Positions 11,145 to 21,869 of a DNA stretch of 64,000 bases are shown here, piece by piece. Position numbers and translations under genes: made by a program. The stretch is from Heligmosomoides polygyrus polygyrus. Taxonomy: Eukaryota; Nematoda; Chromadorea; Rhabditida; Heligmosomidae. The first letter of the stretch is position 1. Every line of letters starts with the position of its first letter. The notes below the pieces were generated by a model. It was not told the origin of the DNA and made no database searches. It saw only the letters and a program-made list of their open reading frames with translations. The DNA is taken from positions 23,622,001 through 23,686,000 of the forward strand of contig OX377202.1 in the NCBI GenBank assembly GCA_947396885.1, given 5' to 3'.

Positions 11145-11559
11145 TGGGGCCGAAACGGAGCGACCAGCAGTTTAATGAGTATTAACAATGGACATTATCT
11201 AAAGAGGGCTTGTTGCTTTCTGATCCTTGGCGTCGCTGTGTGCGTCGGATTTTGACTGAAGGCCACCTCAAAGTAAGTGCGACAGGAAACAACAGAATAT
11301 TGTGTCGTCGGGTAAGGACGCGTGCTTGTCGAACCTAAGTGGCAGATCGCCGTTGATCGTGTTAGCGTCGTGGAGGAAGGGCAACGTAACACCAGTAATT
11401 TCAGAATATCTGCAAGCAAGATGGAGATTAGCGATGAGAACGCAAGCAAATGGTTTCAAAGTAGATCCGCAGGTTAGCAACAAAGGGCGAGAGAAGGGAG
11501 GAGTGATGACAGTTAGTAGTTAGAACCCTATACAACATGGAATTGAAGTTAGGGGACAT

Positions 11560-12925
11560 TTTTAGTGAATCTAGCATAACAAAGAAGAAGCGAGCAGAAG
11601 TGGGGAAGGAGGTGATAGATGAGGTGAGATGGTAAAGACAAGGTTAGTAAAGATGAAGAACGTGAATTTACCGGTGGAGTTAGTGAAGGAAATTAGAGTT
11701 GTGCTAGAGCAGCGAGGAATTGAGGCGGTAAAAGACTGGAGTAGTTAGGTGAGGAGGATGTAGAGAGATAGGGAAATACTAGGCGAGATGTACGAGTTGT
11801 TTAATTCTAATGTGCAATGTGTTCCAACTGTGAACGAGCGCGCGGAAATTGCAAGAAGCGGCACGGAGTGTGGAAACTGATGAAGAGGGTAAGGAGTTCA
11901 TCGCATCAGCGGTACGCATAAACCAAGGATGCAGGAGAAGCATTGTTTGATTGGAGTGCCATTTGCAGGACACTCGAGGAGACGTATTGCGACGACCCAA
12001 TGACGGGACCAGGACTGGAGGAAGCGGGTAAGCTTGTTACATATTGAGGTCGATGGCGTGTATGAGCCCGGGGTATTCAAGGGTGAGAGGAGTGAAAAGT
12101 TTAACGATAAGAAGAAGAGATTAAGAAGAACGTATGAGAATGTGGTTGTGAAAATACAGTACTGGTTATCCTATCCAACGACCACCTAGGGGGAACAGCG
12201 AGAAATGTCTTCGAGGCGCTGCATAAAGTGATATGGGATTCGAAGCAGTGGTTGAGGAAATGTCCAAACTCACTAGTTGAAGAATCGACAGATAGGAGGT
12301 TGAGGGTGATGACCGAGTTGAGAAATTTCACAATGCGCCCCAACCAAGATGCGGTTTCTTTTACAATGTGTTAAAAAAAGTTGGGAAGAGAGGGCAACCC
12401 TGGCAGTGTCTTGCTTGGCAACTTGGGCAGCTGGCCAGAGCATTGTCCATTGGTGGCTGCTGCACACAGAGTGGACCCACGGAGGCTCTATGAGGAAGTA
12501 AAGCATTTAGCTTTGAGCATAGAGCAGCCGAGACGGATGATAGGAACGCAACGTAGGAGAAGTAGCGGAGCCTCATAGAGGCATAGGGCAGTGGCCTATC
12601 AAAAAAGTAGGGGAGATGGAAATGCTGGGCAGGTGGAGTCAACACCTCAACTTGATAGAGCCGGCAATGAGAGCGAGAAGGAGGGCGCCACAGTAGTGGT
12701 AGAAATGTGCTCGATATGGCAAGTCAGAGGGAGAGAAGCATGATGGGTCGGAATCTTGAAAATAAGCGGCAAATGAATGGTAGTACAAAAAAAGCCAATA
12801 GAAATTGTTACAATTGTTCGAACTATGGACACACTGCGCACGAGTGTCCTCTCTGTGCGGCTAAGGTGAATAAAATGAACGACGGTAGGACGGCGCAACC
12901 CAAGAGCAAGGAGATGGAATATTAA
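11560..12925 (+). pseudogene. gag pseudogene with CCHC zinc knuckle
   Basis: This is gypsy-type gag, broken by stops and frameshifts. At 12381-12578 the segment LGSWPEHCPLVAAAHRVDPR followed by YEEVKHLALSIEQPRRM resembles the C-terminal capsid region of nematode gypsy gag. At 12707-12925 an open frame carries CYNCSNYGHTAHEC, a canonical C-x2-C-x4-H-x4-C nucleocapsid knuckle. The protein would package element RNA. The upstream half is too decayed to delimit, so the start is approximate. Confidence 0.7.
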
Positions 12926-12939
12926 TCAGCTATTATCGA

Positions 12940-13330
12940 TAAAGTTCCCAGAATGGGAGTGCGAATAGAGAAAGACAATGACAAATCCCCTTCGAACCAA
13001 TTGGTTGGTGTGAGAATGGTAGCAGCAGTAAGGGTGTTAAGCAGCAAATAGAAGGCATTCCTGAATACAGGTTCAGTGATAAGTATTGTGCCTGTGGAGC
13101 TGCTGGTGAGAGCAAGCGGAAGGTCGACGCTGATTCGTTCAAGTTCCTTTAAAAATCGAAGCTGACGACAGTACGTGATGTTTCGGGCAACTGAATGGAT
13201 TTCCTAGGAGCAGTGTATCCGGAGGCGGGGTTGGAAGAAGGTGAATGTGACACGGCTGCTTTCCATATCAGTGTAACAAAAGAGGGGAACTGATTATAGG
13301 GAGAACGAGCTTCTGCGACTCGACTAAGCG
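12940..13330 (+). pseudogene. Retropepsin-like protease remnant
   Basis: Just after gag, the frame around 13055 reads KAFLNTGSVISIVPVELLVR, which resembles the D-T/S-G active-site loop and following hydrophobic strand of retroviral aspartic proteases. Asn replaces the catalytic Asp (NTGS) and there is an upstream stop. The position between gag and pol is as expected. It would not be active. Confidence 0.6.
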
Positions 13331-13587
13331 TGAATGTGGTAATGAGAGGGCGTCACCTTCGCGTCGAGCACATGTCACTTGCAATACACTTCTGTGACGG
13401 CTGTTTTACAAAAGTAACGCCAGCGGACGTTAGAGGAGTAACGTCCTCTGGGGCGTAAGGGAGGCAGCCAGTTAGCGATCTGTGGACAGCTTGGAATATG
13501 GCTTCATCTTCATGAGAAACGATATTACTGTGGCGCAGAAAATTTAATATCATATGGAGCGACAGTTATTCTCGACGCTGGAGCACT

Positions 13588-14100
13588 GTGCGGCGTTTTA
13601 AGGCTCGCGTACGAAGTTTGCGCCGACTGCACCACATTTTTTGTACATATACAGGACTCAAAGAAACAAACTGGATAACGTTTGCCGCACGGGTTATAGT
13701 TTGGCCTTTAAAAAGCAAAGGACAAGACGAAGCCGTGGAGGAAATCGTGGATCTGACAAGCAGCCATTTGTACGATGGCGGTACAATAGTGACCACCTAT
13801 GCATCCGTCACCGGAGACAAGGTGAAAATCCATGAGGAAGACGTGGAAAAGGAGACAAGGCGAAAATCCATGAGGAAGACGTGGAAAACCCTGGATTATG
13901 TCATTGTATGGCACGGCAGTGAGAAGCAAATACTGCTGACCGCCAGTAATTTCGGGAGTGATAATAAAAATTTCATGGAAGCTGGAAGCCCTGAGGCAGC
14001 TGCGCAGATCTACGGATTCCACCAGGAGTTGGTTCACCCAAAGCGCTGCATTCGGCGATGTGCAAAAGAGCGGAATAATACCATTTACCTGAACTTCTGA
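13588..14100 (+). CDS. Unidentified 170-residue open frame inside the LTR element
   Basis: This is an uninterrupted frame in the position where pol would lie, ending directly before the polypurine tract. I recognise no domain. It contains a 38-bp tandem duplication (13813-13850 and 13851-13888, one mismatch). Because 38 is not a multiple of three, the two copies are read in different frames (DKVKIHEEDVEK, then TRRKSMRKTWK), so the present frame is partly a product of that duplication. It could be chance read-through of a decayed pol or an unrelated captured segment. Confidence that it encodes a protein is low. Confidence 0.25.
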   Translation: MRRFKARVRSLRRLHHIFCTYTGLKETNWITFAARVIVWPLKSKGQDEAVEEIVDLTSSHLYDGGTIVTTYASVTGDKVKIHEEDVEKETRRKSMRKTWKTLDYVIVWHGSEKQILLTASNFGSDNKNFMEAGSPEAAAQIYGFHQELVHPKRCIRRCAKERNNTIYLNF

Positions 14101-14112
14101 AGCGGAGAGCGG

Positions 14113-14456
14113 TGCAGGTAGGTGAAGTGTGGAAATAGGACAAAATATGCTCAAATTGCGGTATAAAGATGTTTTAGGTAAAGTACGCAAGTCTGTTCCA
14201 ATCGAGCCCGCTATTCGCTTCCTGCATGTTTGGCGCCAACTCGGGAGCCCCGTGGACCAGATTGTTATTGGTTTAGTTGTTATTAGTTGTTCTGTCTGGA
14301 CCCACCTGAGTGGTGGTTTGTTCTCCTTGTTTGCTTTCGCATACTGTCGTTCGATAAAATCTCTATCACTCATAGTGTTCCTGTTCGAGGATTTATCAGC
14401 CGTTGGTCGGTTGGTCAGTCAATATTACAAAAGGCGCGTGTTCTTGCACAGCTCGC
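14113..14456 (+). repeat. 3' LTR
   Basis: It begins TGCAGGTAGGTGAAGTGTGG and ends TTGCACA, and aligns along its length to 10806-11144. It follows the polypurine tract. Some blocks are expanded relative to the 5' LTR, for example an extra GTTATTGGTTTAGTTGTTATT. Confidence 0.8.
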
Positions 14457-14640
14457 CTTTAGATGGGAAGTGCTGCCCCACCTGCCCTACAGCCCAGACC
14501 TTGCGCCAAGAGAGCTACTATAATAGTTTTTCCTTCGCGCTCCAACGTCATGCAAGGAAAAACGCTTAGTGATGAAGATCACTGAGGTGGTGGTGGTTGA
14601 GCAAATTCTTTGAGTGAGTGCCAGAAGCTTTCTACACTGA
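14457..14640 (+). pseudogene. mariner transposase fragment
   Basis: Immediately after the 3' LTR the frame reads WEVLPHLPYSPDLAPRE, the block around the third catalytic Asp of mariner transposase, and then breaks at stops (TAATAG). No inverted terminal repeat was found, and no 5' half appears on the other side of the LTR element. Whether the LTR element landed in a mariner cannot be decided from the window. Confidence 0.6.
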
Positions 14641-14995
14641 TTTTATGTTCTGAGTCAGAGGCCTCCCTTAAAGTGGAGAAGAGTAATAGCCAATTACGGC
14701 CATTACCTTGTTTCTTAATGAGTTTTAGTTTCTGAAAAATCGATAAAATTTTTGGTTCCCATAAAAGCGAGAAATTTTCCTAAACCCTAATAGTTAATGG
14801 CTAATGTTCACAAAAAGCAATTATGAGAAGCAAACAAGCCCCAAGTAACCCGGGTTTTCAATCAATTGCTCGCCTATTTAGTGCGGGTGATCGCTGTGGT
14901 AAGGATAATGTCAACTCAAAAGTTTGCACTTCTGATGTAACGGTGACATTGCAGAAAAATAGCATTTGGAGAAACTGAGATTATCATGCGCTTAC
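14640..14995. other. No feature recognised downstream of the last DUF229 exon found
   Basis: The final coding exon of the DUF229 gene would be expected on the minus strand in this direction. I see no splice-bounded Cys-rich exon here. It may lie beyond the LTR element or be lost. Confidence 0.35.
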
Positions 14996-17900
14996 CATGT
15001 AGTAACTCTGCTTCTGACATTTCTCGCCTAGTCCAGCTTTCTGTAGGATAATGTTCAGCTGTTCGGCCAGAAACGACCCTACGGTTTTCAGTGTTGCTTG
15101 ATCTCTGGAATTATTTACAGTTACATAAAGAGATAGAAGAAAAATCACGCTAGTTCAAAATTTGCGAAAAAGATTTATTTGGAAATAGAAAACATACTCG
15201 ATAGTAGTTTTGTTGTATTGACAGAGACAATACTGCGAAGGGATTGGTAATGTTCTACAGTTTCTCGTCTCTCGCCACTCTCGGAAAAGCGAAGAGCCTT
15301 TGCTGAGCGGCTGCATACTGCGATGTGACGTGTCTGCGAAGTTACTGGATGGTTGCACCTTAAGAAATATATAGTTTTAGATCATTGGCGAGCAGATAAC
15401 TAGAAGGACTACAGTGAAATATGGTTGAACAGGTTTCCAAAGAAGTCAGCTCTCGAACGGAAAGCGCAATAAATATGTTCCGCACCCTTCAATTTTGAGA
15501 TATTATTCCTGGTCTGTGGAATGAGACACGGATTTTGCTTGACCTCTCACGAAAATATACCGTCCTTAACTCTTCACGAAAATACAAAATATAACTTTGT
15601 ACAGCGGAGGTCGATCCTGTTGCCCACTCTCGTCCAGTTCACCTGGTCACACATTTCGAGAACCGTATTAACACAAAAGAGCGCATGTAGCGAAGTCGGA
15701 GGAGGTGCCGACCGTCGCTTGCAGCCGATACCAAGTTCCTCGTTCGGATTTCCCGCCCTGCCCAATCAAGCCTTTCATCTCTCCGGGGTCTCTGAGTTGG
15801 TACCAGTTTCGTCTGGGAAGGTTAGAGCGCCGACTTGTTCATCGGCTGGCCAACGCAATTCACAGCATGGTAAAGAACGCATTGAAATCGCCTCCAGACA
15901 TCCCGTAGAGCTAAAATGCGTGGCACATCCCAAGAAGAACTGAGTAACGCCGTCCTTTATTCTATCCTTCATTATCACAACTCTTCCGATAAATCGCAAT
16001 ATCGATCCATTCGCATCACATCGGCTTAACCTGGCTGGATGGGATCATCGCCAAGAACTTAATTCGAGTTACGAGTGACAGAAGGTGCTTCTTGCGAACG
16101 GACTATCGCGAATCCTAAAGGTTGCACATCGTTTGCTCGCTTGCTCCCATCCACTTCCATGCTTCGATGAGTTGAAAGTGCTGCTCATTCAGTACCCTCC
16201 CATCTCTTCTTAACGTGTTTGGAGTCAACCATCCGTCGCTGTAATTGGAGCGTCTATGGCATCAAAGTCGATGGTAGGCAGCTGAACCTCCTGAGATCAG
16301 CCGACGATATTGTCCTCATCCCAAAGCCTACGGAGCAAGCGTCAAGAATGTTGCACGAGCTTCACATCGGAGAAGTTGGGGAACGACTAACGATCAACAT
16401 GTCGAAGATGAATTTTATGAGAATTTTATGAGTTCGCTGGCTGTGACCCAAATGCTGTAAAAAGGAGCTCCTTTAGAGGAAGTCGGAGATTACGTTTACG
16501 TCGGGCGACTGTTGAACATGAAAAACGACCTCAGACTGGAAATATCACGAAGGAAGAGAGCGGCATGGGCGGCGTACAATTCTGTGAGAGGCGTGGTTAA
16601 GAGCTCCAGTGACTGTGGACTGAGAGCTAATATCTTCAACTCCAAAGTTCTTCAAGCGCTGTGCTACGCGCGCGAAACATGGGCAGCAACAAAGACAGCA
16701 GAAGATCAATTTCGAAGAGTGCAAACAGCCTTGGAAACGAAGAAAAATGGTCGGCATATCTCTACACCAGCAGCGACTCTTCGGATTGCACAATGAAGAG
16801 CTTCGAGAAATGTCCATAGTCCGGGACGTCATTCTTCATATCGATGAAGCAAAACACAATTTCGCTGGACATTTGATGAGACGAAAGGACGGGCGTTGGA
16901 GTACCACCACTGTGCATTGGGAACCACTCGGCAAGAAAAGACCAGTCGGTCGTCCTCCTCTACGATGGCAAGATTCGCTTGCTCATCGGAACAACATCCG
17001 TACCTCTAACATCAGCTCCATTAAGGTGCTCGTCCACTGGTCAACATTAGCTCAAGACCGATCAAGATGGCGAACAAGCTGGGACCCGCGCAAGAAAAAT
17101 CGAAATCGTTGCTGAGGGAACGGGTCGCAAGTATCGCAAGCAAGTAGGTAAGTTCATTCAATTATCCTACTGTTCTGCTACAAAGAGCAAATATAAGAGT
17201 AGCATGTTCTGTGGATTAAGCAAATTCTGCTAGTTGTGAAATTGCAGAAGTACACAGAATATCAACAGTGGTCGCTTGCTAGTCAACAACTATCTGCTCT
17301 ACCTATGATTCGAGGTATTGCAGGTGACTCTCCAACACACCAACGATGATTCTTTCCAAATTTAGGGAAAATTTTTTGAAACGGAAAATCGTTTGCATCA
17401 GGAAGAGGAATCAACGGCGGAGAGGCCAAAAAGGTCAGTTAACAGAAAATTTTGAAACAGAAAATTTTGATATATTTTCAGCAAAGATCATTTTGTAAAC
17501 CTAGAAACTTAGCTCCAGCTGCTTTAGTAGCTCATGCTAAATCGTAACGCGTCAATTTTTTAGCAATCCGACCTACTAGACTTCAAGTTGAGGTTCAACC
17601 ACGATTAGGCTCTCTAAGCACAAAACAAGACGACGAATGCCCACAAGAGTGTTGTAAATGCTCAGCTTCAAGATTATAGGCTACTACGACGGCGATGTTT
17701 CACTCCCTTCAGAAATCTAGCGCCAACCAGGACTCGACCCTGCACTTCCTGCTTTCAAATCAGCACTAGCTAGACTGGATGTTGATGGTGTATCGGCGTA
17801 GCATCCAACCCTTTGAGCAGGAAGTGGAGGTTCGAGTGCCGCCTTGCGCTAGAGTTTTTCAGAGCGAAACATCTCGCTACAACTTAAAACCTCAGTAACA

Positions 17901-20900
17901 GTAATTGAGAATTAGGGGACACTATTCAAATCGCTTCCAAATTTTTTCGTAATTTAAGTAAAGCACGAAATTTCTTAAAAATCGGAGAAAATAGACGTCA
18001 AGAACGTTAGCAAAGATGAAAATCCTGGAAATTACAGAAAATGGAGGATACTAACTAGTTAAGATGTATCTGGTAAATAAATACGGAAATGCATGTATAA
18101 AAAAGGCATAGAACAGGGGCTAGTTGACATTTTAATCTAAAATCAGGTTTGACGTCAATGTACGCGACGAGAACGCTTTGTTGTTTTTTAGTTTCTTTTT
18201 TTCGTTTTCTTCGGAAATTACCAGAGTTGAAACGTACCTTGAGAATATCCATGAATGTAGCGTGTAAATCAAAGTGCGTCATCAGCTGGCGTGACTTGTT
18301 CCTCAGCTGTTCATGAATAGGTGTGTTACGGTAGCGCTTCGGAACCGATACAGTAAGCATCGGATTGTTGCCTTCATATCGTCCTAACGGCACTTCCAGT
18401 ATCTGTCATAAATCAAGATGATTCATCGCTTTGTTGAAAACGAAGGATTTGGCAGATTTTAGGAAAAACGGCTATAATACGCCTAAAAACAGAATCTAAA
18501 AGTAAAAAATCTATGACTACATACACCTTCTCCCCGTGGCCCATGGTCCGCCATGAAGAAGAAGAACGCGTTGTCCAAGTTCTTCTTGTTTCTCTTCAAG
18601 AAATCCAAGAACTGATCATCAGCATGGTATAAATCCTTTAACGTGTCATGTGCCAAATACACTGGCCACACATAACAGACTTTCGGTATACCTTGAAAAT
18701 AAAGATTATAAAAATTTTTAAGGACTCGCAGGGGAGACATTTTTATCAGAATATTCTTATGGTTAGCGGCAGTTAACCTTGAAATTTTTTTCAAAAGCAC
18801 AAGTTGCAGAAGCGCATTAATTTTTCTTTTCAAAGCCTTTTCAAAAAAGCGGATCTATGCAGAAGATGTGATATCCAATAAATGCAGAATTTGTTTCCTT
18901 TGAAATCTTGGGCGGTCTCTATTAGCGCAGAATTTCAAAGAAGTGGTGTACAAATGAAGTATAGAAGAATAAAAAGTGATAACTCTTGCTTGGGATGTGC
19001 TACGCGTTTCCACTCTACGAAATAGTGTGGGAGCAATTTCGTAATATTTTTTCTTCTTTCCTTTGCGAGTTGAACTATACATAAAACGACTTGTGATGGC
19101 CATCCGATAAAGAAGTGAGTGTTCTATCCTTCCCGGAGAAGTACTGTCACAATCGGAGGGATGGAAGGGTTGGCCTGGGCGGGACATGTACTCAGAACCA
19201 CGATTCAGGGTGCGTGTGATAGCTGGGACCTCCGACTCCGCTACCACACGCTAAACTAATTGCTTTTTCTACTCTCATGTTGTGCTAGTTATTATCTTCA
19301 GCTGTTCACCTGAGACCTGTCTCGTTTTACAGAGCAGCGAATAGCGGCTTCAAATATGCTCGTACTGAATTGCACGTTTCTTCTTCATTGCTTCTTCAAC
19401 AGTCTTAAACCTTAATGAGCCTCTTCCTTTTTCTGAGAACATATCGCTCGCTGCGTTCAAGTTTGGACGAAGTTTCCCTGAGTCGTTGTCATCACAGGGA
19501 CGGAGGTGGGTCAACCATGAAGGACTACCTTAGAACCTCGTGATCGCTTACAGTCAACAGATGTATCAGGAACTGTGGGTGAATGGAAGCGCAGTCAGAG
19601 AAGACACCGCTGCATTCCAATTCTAGGTTCTTGGCTCGGATCTCGCCTAGCTCAGTCAAGCCTTTCACCTGATGAATTGCTATCAGACTTGTCTAGGAGG
19701 GAAAAACACTGACGTGTATATCGATAGGCTATCGCAAGCCAAATACTTATCCAAGTTGCCTCGACAATCCGGAAAAGGTGAATGGCGTTACCCAAAAAGG
19801 ATTTCATTTACTCCAACCTTAACCCTGCTGTTCTGTAACAAAGACTAGGAAAGCTAAGGTGTTAAAAAGTAGATTTAATAACTCTTGATTTTCTAAAAAT
19901 ATCCTAACCGTGAAGGATACAAGGCTATTGAGCCTCCAAATCTGCTATGCATATATACTACGAAAAAGCGGATTTAAATGTGCCATTCTTGTGCATTTTA
20001 GAAGTACATCCCAGCATTCTAGTGTTACCTACTGTCCCACCTGGATAAGAATTCATAAATTTCTCCATGTATTCCAGTAGATCCAAGTGAGATTCGCCAC
20101 AGTGATGACGATGGCTTCTCAGAAGTGCCCACGATTCCCGCATTCTATTCTCAAATTGCCTGAAATCAATCATACCGAGAGAATAATTACTTAGTAATGT
20201 GGTCTTTATGGCTAAAATGGCCACAGCCTAATAAAAAAATAAATAAAAGATCATTAAAGATTGCTGAAGAAGCGAAGATGATCACCTCCACATGTGATCC
20301 GCCTCAGGTCTATTGAATCCTGTGCAGTTTGAGTAATATGGGAAACCGATATCCCAATCGTTAGCGGCCAGTGTCTAAACAGATTTTTACTTCGTGATGA
20401 GACAGCTTCTTAAAGGTGATTTTTTCAGAATTTTCCGTTAACCTATTTGTTTTTTATTGAAAACTCTTAAGGCTCAATTTGCAGAGAAAACACTCTTCGA
20501 GGTCCAAAATATAATCTTTCTTTGGTGCCCTCCAGACCTCTACTCCGAAAAATAGGAACATAGTAGAAAACACCGCTCTTTACGTTCGATGGCCCTAAAG
20601 GTCTACATGAACCTCAGCAGAACATAGGAAGATGGACAGTATTGAGAGATGAGAACGCACCAGCCAATCAGACCGCATCGAAAGGGCGTGCCATTCAGGG
20701 ATGAATCATCATTTTCGGTAGCGTTTGTCCCGCTTGGTGGCGGGGTCCGCTGTTCTGGTGTGGTGACGCCATTTCTCCCGATCAAATACTTGATCGGGAT
20801 GCACACCAGCTATCTTTAAGTCCAAGTGCAACGTGTCTAGCCAACGTTGCTTCGGGCGTCCTCTGGGCCGTTTTCCAGGGACTTCAAGATTCAGGCCAAT

Positions 20901-21537
20901 CTTACAGACAGTGTCGTCGTTAGCGCGAAGGACGTATTCAGGGATGAATACGGTCGCTAACTTGATTGGCTAGCGTGTATTCGGTCGGTGCTCTGTTTGG
21001 TTAAGATTGGCTGGCGCGCCCCACCTCTTAATGCTCCCCACCTTGGCTCCGTGGACCCTAATCCGCATCGGTATCTTTATGGTCTTCATCCGATTGGCCT
21101 AGCTACACTAATTGCTCCATGATAATATCTTGACGTTTCGATCCTTTCTGCTAGCAGCAGATACGCGATGCAGTCGGTAGCGGTGGAGCTCATACATTCA
21201 CTAACCGGCAGTTCTCTGCTAATTCTCTTTCTCGCTTCGACCTTCTCTCTTCTACCAATCGGAGCAGAAAGCGGTCGAGATAAACACCTCATGCTCGCTA
21301 AATACCGCTGTGCAGAAAGAGGATGGCAGCCTAAGGGTATGCCTACATTCTCCTGTGACCCCTTTCTAAGAGTAAACTAACTTTGGTAAGTACTAACTTT
21401 GTAGCCACTTTTTCGATATTCCTCTAAAACGTAAGAGTATTCGTCGAGATACTCGCGACATTTCTCATTGTTGTCCCAGTCAGGAACTAGTGGTGGCTCA
21501 CCAACAAGTGCACGACTTCCAGGTTCGACAGACTTGC
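14996..21537 (-). CDS. DUF229 family protein (alkaline phosphatase/sulfatase fold), seven exons, partial
   Basis: Seven exons were reconstructed on the minus strand: 21398-21537, 20286-20374, 20041-20159, 18525-18691, 18238-18402, 15198-15358 and 14996-15104. Every junction keeps the reading frame, giving about 316 residues. Most donors are strong (GTATGT, GTACGT, GTAAGC); 20041 uses the weaker GTGGGA. Two acceptors end AAG rather than CAG. The protein shows CREYLDEYSYVLEEYRKSGY, ANDWDIGFPYYSNCTGF, FLDFLKRNKKNLDNAFFFFM then ADHGPR, GRYEGNNPML, MTHFDLHATFMDILK, REWRETRNC with IPSQYCLCQY, and a last exon with FLAEQLN. These are the order and motifs of nematode DUF229 proteins. The DHG is the metal-binding Asp-His of the phosphatase/sulfatase fold, but function in this family is unknown. 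The N-terminal exons and the final Cys-rich exon were not found. The introns contain SINEs, a MITE with a nested RTE fragment, and a LINE fragment. Confidence 0.88.
15680..15975 (+). repeat. SINE family S, sense copy in a DUF229 intron
   Basis: The head resembles a tRNA gene: box A-like GCATGTAGCGAAGTCGGAGG and box B-like GTTCGGATTTCC. The body continues CAAGCCTTTCATCTCTCCGG, GTTGGTACCAGTTTCG and CTTGTTCATCGGCTGGCC. The 3' tail is a decayed CTTTATCC-type repeat (TCCTTTATTCTATCCTTC). Confidence 0.7.
16219..17115 (+). pseudogene. Non-LTR retrotransposon reverse transcriptase C-terminal fragment
   Basis: LINE pol on the plus strand, antisense to the DUF229 gene in its intron. The segment YGIKVDGRQLNLLRSADDIV has SADD in place of the Y/FADD catalytic box. 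The middle is frameshifted and carries stops. The C-terminal part (16747-17115) is open, with EAKHNFAGHLMRRKDGRWST and GKKRPVGRPPLRWQD, the H-x-R-G-R-P-x-x-R-W module that follows RT in RTE-like endonuclease-reverse transcriptases. No endonuclease half was seen, so the copy is 5' truncated and dead. It differs from both complete RTE elements in this window. Confidence 0.75.
17700..17895. repeat. Head-to-head fragments of SINE family T
   Basis: A minus-strand fragment (AGCGCCAACCAGGACTCGAC, reverse of the box B region) lies at about 17719-17760. A plus-strand copy lies at about 17785-17890 (GGTGTATCGGCGTAGCATCC, then GAGGTTCGAGTGCCGCCTTG and the AACATCTCGCTACAAC tail). Both lie in a DUF229 intron. 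Confidence 0.6.
19085..19247 (-). repeat. SINE family S, antisense copy
   Basis: It carries GATGGCCATCCGATAAAGAA, the central GGAGGGATGGAAGGGTTGGC-type block, and an antisense tRNA-like head ending at CTCCGACTCCGCTACCACAC. It lies in a DUF229 intron and is diverged. Confidence 0.6.
19575..19830 (+). repeat. SINE family S, sense copy
   Basis: The box B-like GTTCTTGGCTCGGATCTCGC is followed by GTCAAGCCTTTCACCTGATG, then ATCAGACTTGTCTAGGAGG. It is more diverged than the copies at 49.5 and 52 kb. It lies in a DUF229 intron. Confidence 0.5.
20600..21010. repeat. MITE family B, copy 2, interrupted by an RTE fragment
   Basis: The block GAGAACGCACCAGCCAATCA, then GACCGCATCGAAAGGGCGTG, matches the right arm of the foldback element at 359-577. 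The sequence resumes after the RTE insertion at ACGGTCGCTAACTTGATTGG. It lies in a DUF229 intron. Confidence 0.5.
20707..20935 (-). mobile_element. 5'-truncated RTE LINE insertion with 14-bp target duplication
   Basis: The minus strand matches the last 230 bp of the RTE at 24.6-27.7 kb: the GKRPRGRPKQRW-type module, then the terminal TADPATKRDKRY-type end and a short AAAATGATG tail. It is flanked by a perfect direct repeat ATTCAGGGATGAAT at 20693-20706 and 20936-20949. This is a textbook target-primed insertion. It landed inside a MITE family B copy. Confidence 0.9.
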
Positions 21538-21869
21538 CTGAAATAAACTATTGCAGAAAGAACAGATTTTTTTTTGAGTTTTTAAGAAATCTGCTAATGT
21601 TCAGTACACAGCCTTTCCCTACGGTATGGCAAAATAAGTTCTTAACATAGCATGATGTACGTAGAATCAAAACGCATAAAACAAAACATAACAGCAACAA
21701 AACTGCCATAGATATTGAGCCTTTTGTCGAAAAACACTCGCGATAGCAATTTCAATTTGGGAGCCCCACAGATCGTGTGTCATGGTTACTAAATCTGGTC
21801 CTCAAACAGGTCCTCAAGTTTCTGCCGGCCCATCTTCCCAATACTGCCGCTTTTCTTGGGAAGCTTAGG

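Larger units (their letters stand above)
10806..14456 (+). mobile_element. Gypsy-like LTR retrotransposon with gag and protease but no visible pol
   Basis: Two long direct repeats of about 340 bp begin TG and end CA (10806-11144 and 14113-14456). A purine-rich tract (GAAGCGGAGAGCGG) sits immediately before the 3' repeat, as a polypurine tract should. TGGGGCCGAAACGGAG follows the 5' repeat, where a primer-binding site is expected. The interior of about 3.0 kb contains gag with a zinc knuckle and a protease remnant. It has no reverse transcriptase, RNase H or integrase motifs. The LTRs have diverged by many substitutions and small indels, so the insertion is old. No clear target-site duplication was seen. 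Confidence 0.8.

Noticed and set aside
13353..14373. Minus-strand frames (66, 76 and 221 residues) antisense to the LTR element
   Set aside because: They lie over the decayed protease region and the 3' LTR and show no domain. The plus strand carries the recognisable element features.
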